A stretch of 6,452 nucleotides of DNA. Origin: Arthrobacter sp. (GTDB lineage Bacteria; Actinomycetota; Actinomycetes; Actinomycetales; Micrococcaceae). Below the pieces are notes generated by a model. The model did no database searches. It saw only the letters and a program-made list of their open reading frames with translations, and was not told where the DNA came from. This document shows, in pieces, positions 5,681-6,452 of the stretch. How positions within the stretch are numbered: the stretch's first letter is position 1; each line of letters starts with the position of its first letter. Made by a program: the position numbers and the translations under genes. The stretch is taken from contig JAODMS010000084.1 in the NCBI GenBank assembly GCA_025464925.1, positions 1 to 6,452 on the forward strand. Reading direction: 5' to 3'.

Positions 5681-6231
5681 TCCACGCCCGGCATCCAGGT
5701 CAGCCCGGGCACGCCCCAGCCGCTGTTCTTCGCGAGTTTCTTCGCCTTGCGGGCGTACCGGTCGACCAGCCGGTCGACGTACAGCTTGCCGTCGAGGTGG
5801 TCGTACTCGTGCTGGATCACCCGGGCGAACCAGTCCGTCGCCTCGAATTCCACCGGGTTGCCGGAGCCGTCGAAGCCCTGCACCCGTGCCCACTCGGCAC
5901 GTTTGAGCGGATACTGGCCGCCGGGGAAGGACAGGCACCCTTCCTCTTCCTCATCCGGATCCGGCAGCGAGCCGGAAACCTTGGAGAGCGTCAGCACCGG
6001 GTTGACCACGACGCCGGACGGCGGGGCGCCGTCGTCGTTCTCGTATTTGTAGATGAAAAGCCGCTTGCCCACCCCGATCTGGGGTGCGGCCAAACCGACG
6101 CCGTTGGCGGCATCGTTGGTCTCGAACATGTCGGCGATCAGGGCGCGCAGTTCGTCGTCGAAGACTTCGACCTCCGCGGCCCTGCGGTGCAGTACGGGCT
6201 CGCCCCAGATCGTGATTGGCAGAACGGTCAT
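5659..6231 (-). CDS. def: Peptide deformylase
   Basis: This 190-residue metalloenzyme removes the N-formyl group from the first methionine of new proteins. All three family motifs are present: GVGLAAPQ (44-51), EGCLS (97-101) with metal-ligand Cys99, and QHEYDHL (140-146) with ligands His141 and His145 and catalytic Glu142. An acidic insert (DPDEEEE, 91-97) precedes motif 2. The C-terminal tail (WGVPGLTWMPGVDPDPFGH) is longer than in the minimal enzyme and common in actinobacteria. ATG 6231 is supported by AGAGGAA (6247-6241), nine bases upstream. The gene begins 30 bases after the end of an acyl-CoA dehydrogenase gene, so the two are likely co-transcribed. The locus has no fmt neighbour within view. 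Confidence 0.96.
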   Translation of the reverse strand: MTVLPITIWGEPVLHRRAAEVEVFDDELRALIADMFETNDAANGVGLAAPQIGVGKRLFIYKYENDDGAPPSGVVVNPVLTLSKVSGSLPDPDEEEEGCLSFPGGQYPLKRAEWARVQGFDGSGNPVEFEATDWFARVIQHEYDHLDGKLYVDRLVDRYARKAKKLAKNSGWGVPGLTWMPGVDPDPFGH

Positions 6232-6240
6232 CTCAGGTGG

Positions 6241-6247
6241 TTCCTCT
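6241..6247 (-). promoter_or_regulatory. Ribosome-binding site of def
   Basis: AGAGGAA on the minus strand, nine bases before ATG 6231, is the best Shine-Dalgarno match in the window and fixes the deformylase start. Confidence 0.6.
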
Positions 6248-6261
6248 GGTGCTTAGGTGGC

Positions 6262-6452
6262 TCAGCCGGCGATGCTGCGGCCGACGACGTCGCGCATGAT
6301 TTCATTGGTGCCGCCGAAAATGGTCAGCAGCCGGGCGGCCAGGTAGGCCTGGGCCACCGGGTATTCCAGGATGTAGCCGTAGCCGCCGTGCAGCTGAAGG
6401 CAGCGGTCCGTGACCGACTTGGCGCGCTCGGACGCCCAGAGTTTCGCGCGGG
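6262..6452 (-). CDS. Acyl-CoA dehydrogenase, C-terminal end only
   Basis: The last 62 full codons of the gene are present (first full codon at 6450), ending at TGA 6264-6262. The text reads RAKLWASERAK, then LQLHGGYGYILEYPVAQAYL, then IFGGTNEIMRDVVGRSIAG. The LHGGYGY and FGGTNEIMR segments are the hallmark C-terminal helices of flavin-dependent acyl-CoA dehydrogenases, where they help bind FAD and shape the tetramer. The enzyme oxidises acyl-CoA to trans-2-enoyl-CoA in fatty-acid or branched-chain amino-acid breakdown. The chain-length class and the catalytic Glu lie outside the window. The gene is followed closely by def in the same direction. Confidence 0.93.
   Translation of the reverse strand, partial: RAKLWASERAKSVTDRCLQLHGGYGYILEYPVAQAYLAARLLTIFGGTNEIMRDVVGRSIAG

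Noticed and set aside
5036..5938. A 300-codon minus-strand frame over the hydrolase and part of def
   Set aside because: It shadows two genes with intact catalytic motifs, and its own translation is Arg/Gly-rich noise.

Overview
The window is compact, high-GC DNA (mostly G/C third positions, GTG starts, short intergenic gaps). Its proteins look most like those of an actinobacterium of the Micrococcaceae, for example Arthrobacter or Pseudarthrobacter. The taxon is inferred from recognisable protein families, not from a search. I see no mobile element, CRISPR array, tRNA or rRNA. Most genes are ordinary chromosomal ones.

Left part (1-2717, plus strand): the C-terminal 471 residues of a long-form glyceraldehyde-3-phosphate dehydrogenase come first. 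A strong hairpin follows, then a small helical protein gene that has lost a usable start or carries a frameshift at its start. Next is a secreted or membrane-anchored HNH-type nuclease (DUF1524/GmrSD-like). The nuclease may be preceded by a leaderless 16-codon ORF joined to it by an ATGA stop/start overlap, below a short palindrome that contains a perfect DnaA-box-like 9-mer.

Middle part (2718-3841, minus strand): this is a decayed block. A PfkB-family sugar kinase has lost its frame near the N-terminus, about 70 internal residues, and one codon to a TAG stop. Its C-terminus is replaced by a junction with a lipoprotein-like gene. That gene still has the core of its signal peptide but no start codon. 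The likely explanation is a deletion that fused the 3' part of the kinase to the 5' part of the lipoprotein gene. The kinase promoter and start still look intact.

Right part (3842-6452): a divergently transcribed polyphosphate kinase 2 comes first, then a small alpha/beta hydrolase that may be leaderless. Facing them on the minus strand are the end of an acyl-CoA dehydrogenase gene and, 30 bases later, a peptide deformylase gene, probably co-transcribed. The hydrolase and deformylase genes converge with only 29 bases between their stop codons.

I did not find a new multi-gene system. The points most worth checking are the pfkB/lipoprotein deletion scar, the possible coupled leader ORF before the nuclease, and a repeated promoter geometry: a TANNNT box exactly six bases before a start codon, at three places. 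The geometry implies leaderless transcripts.
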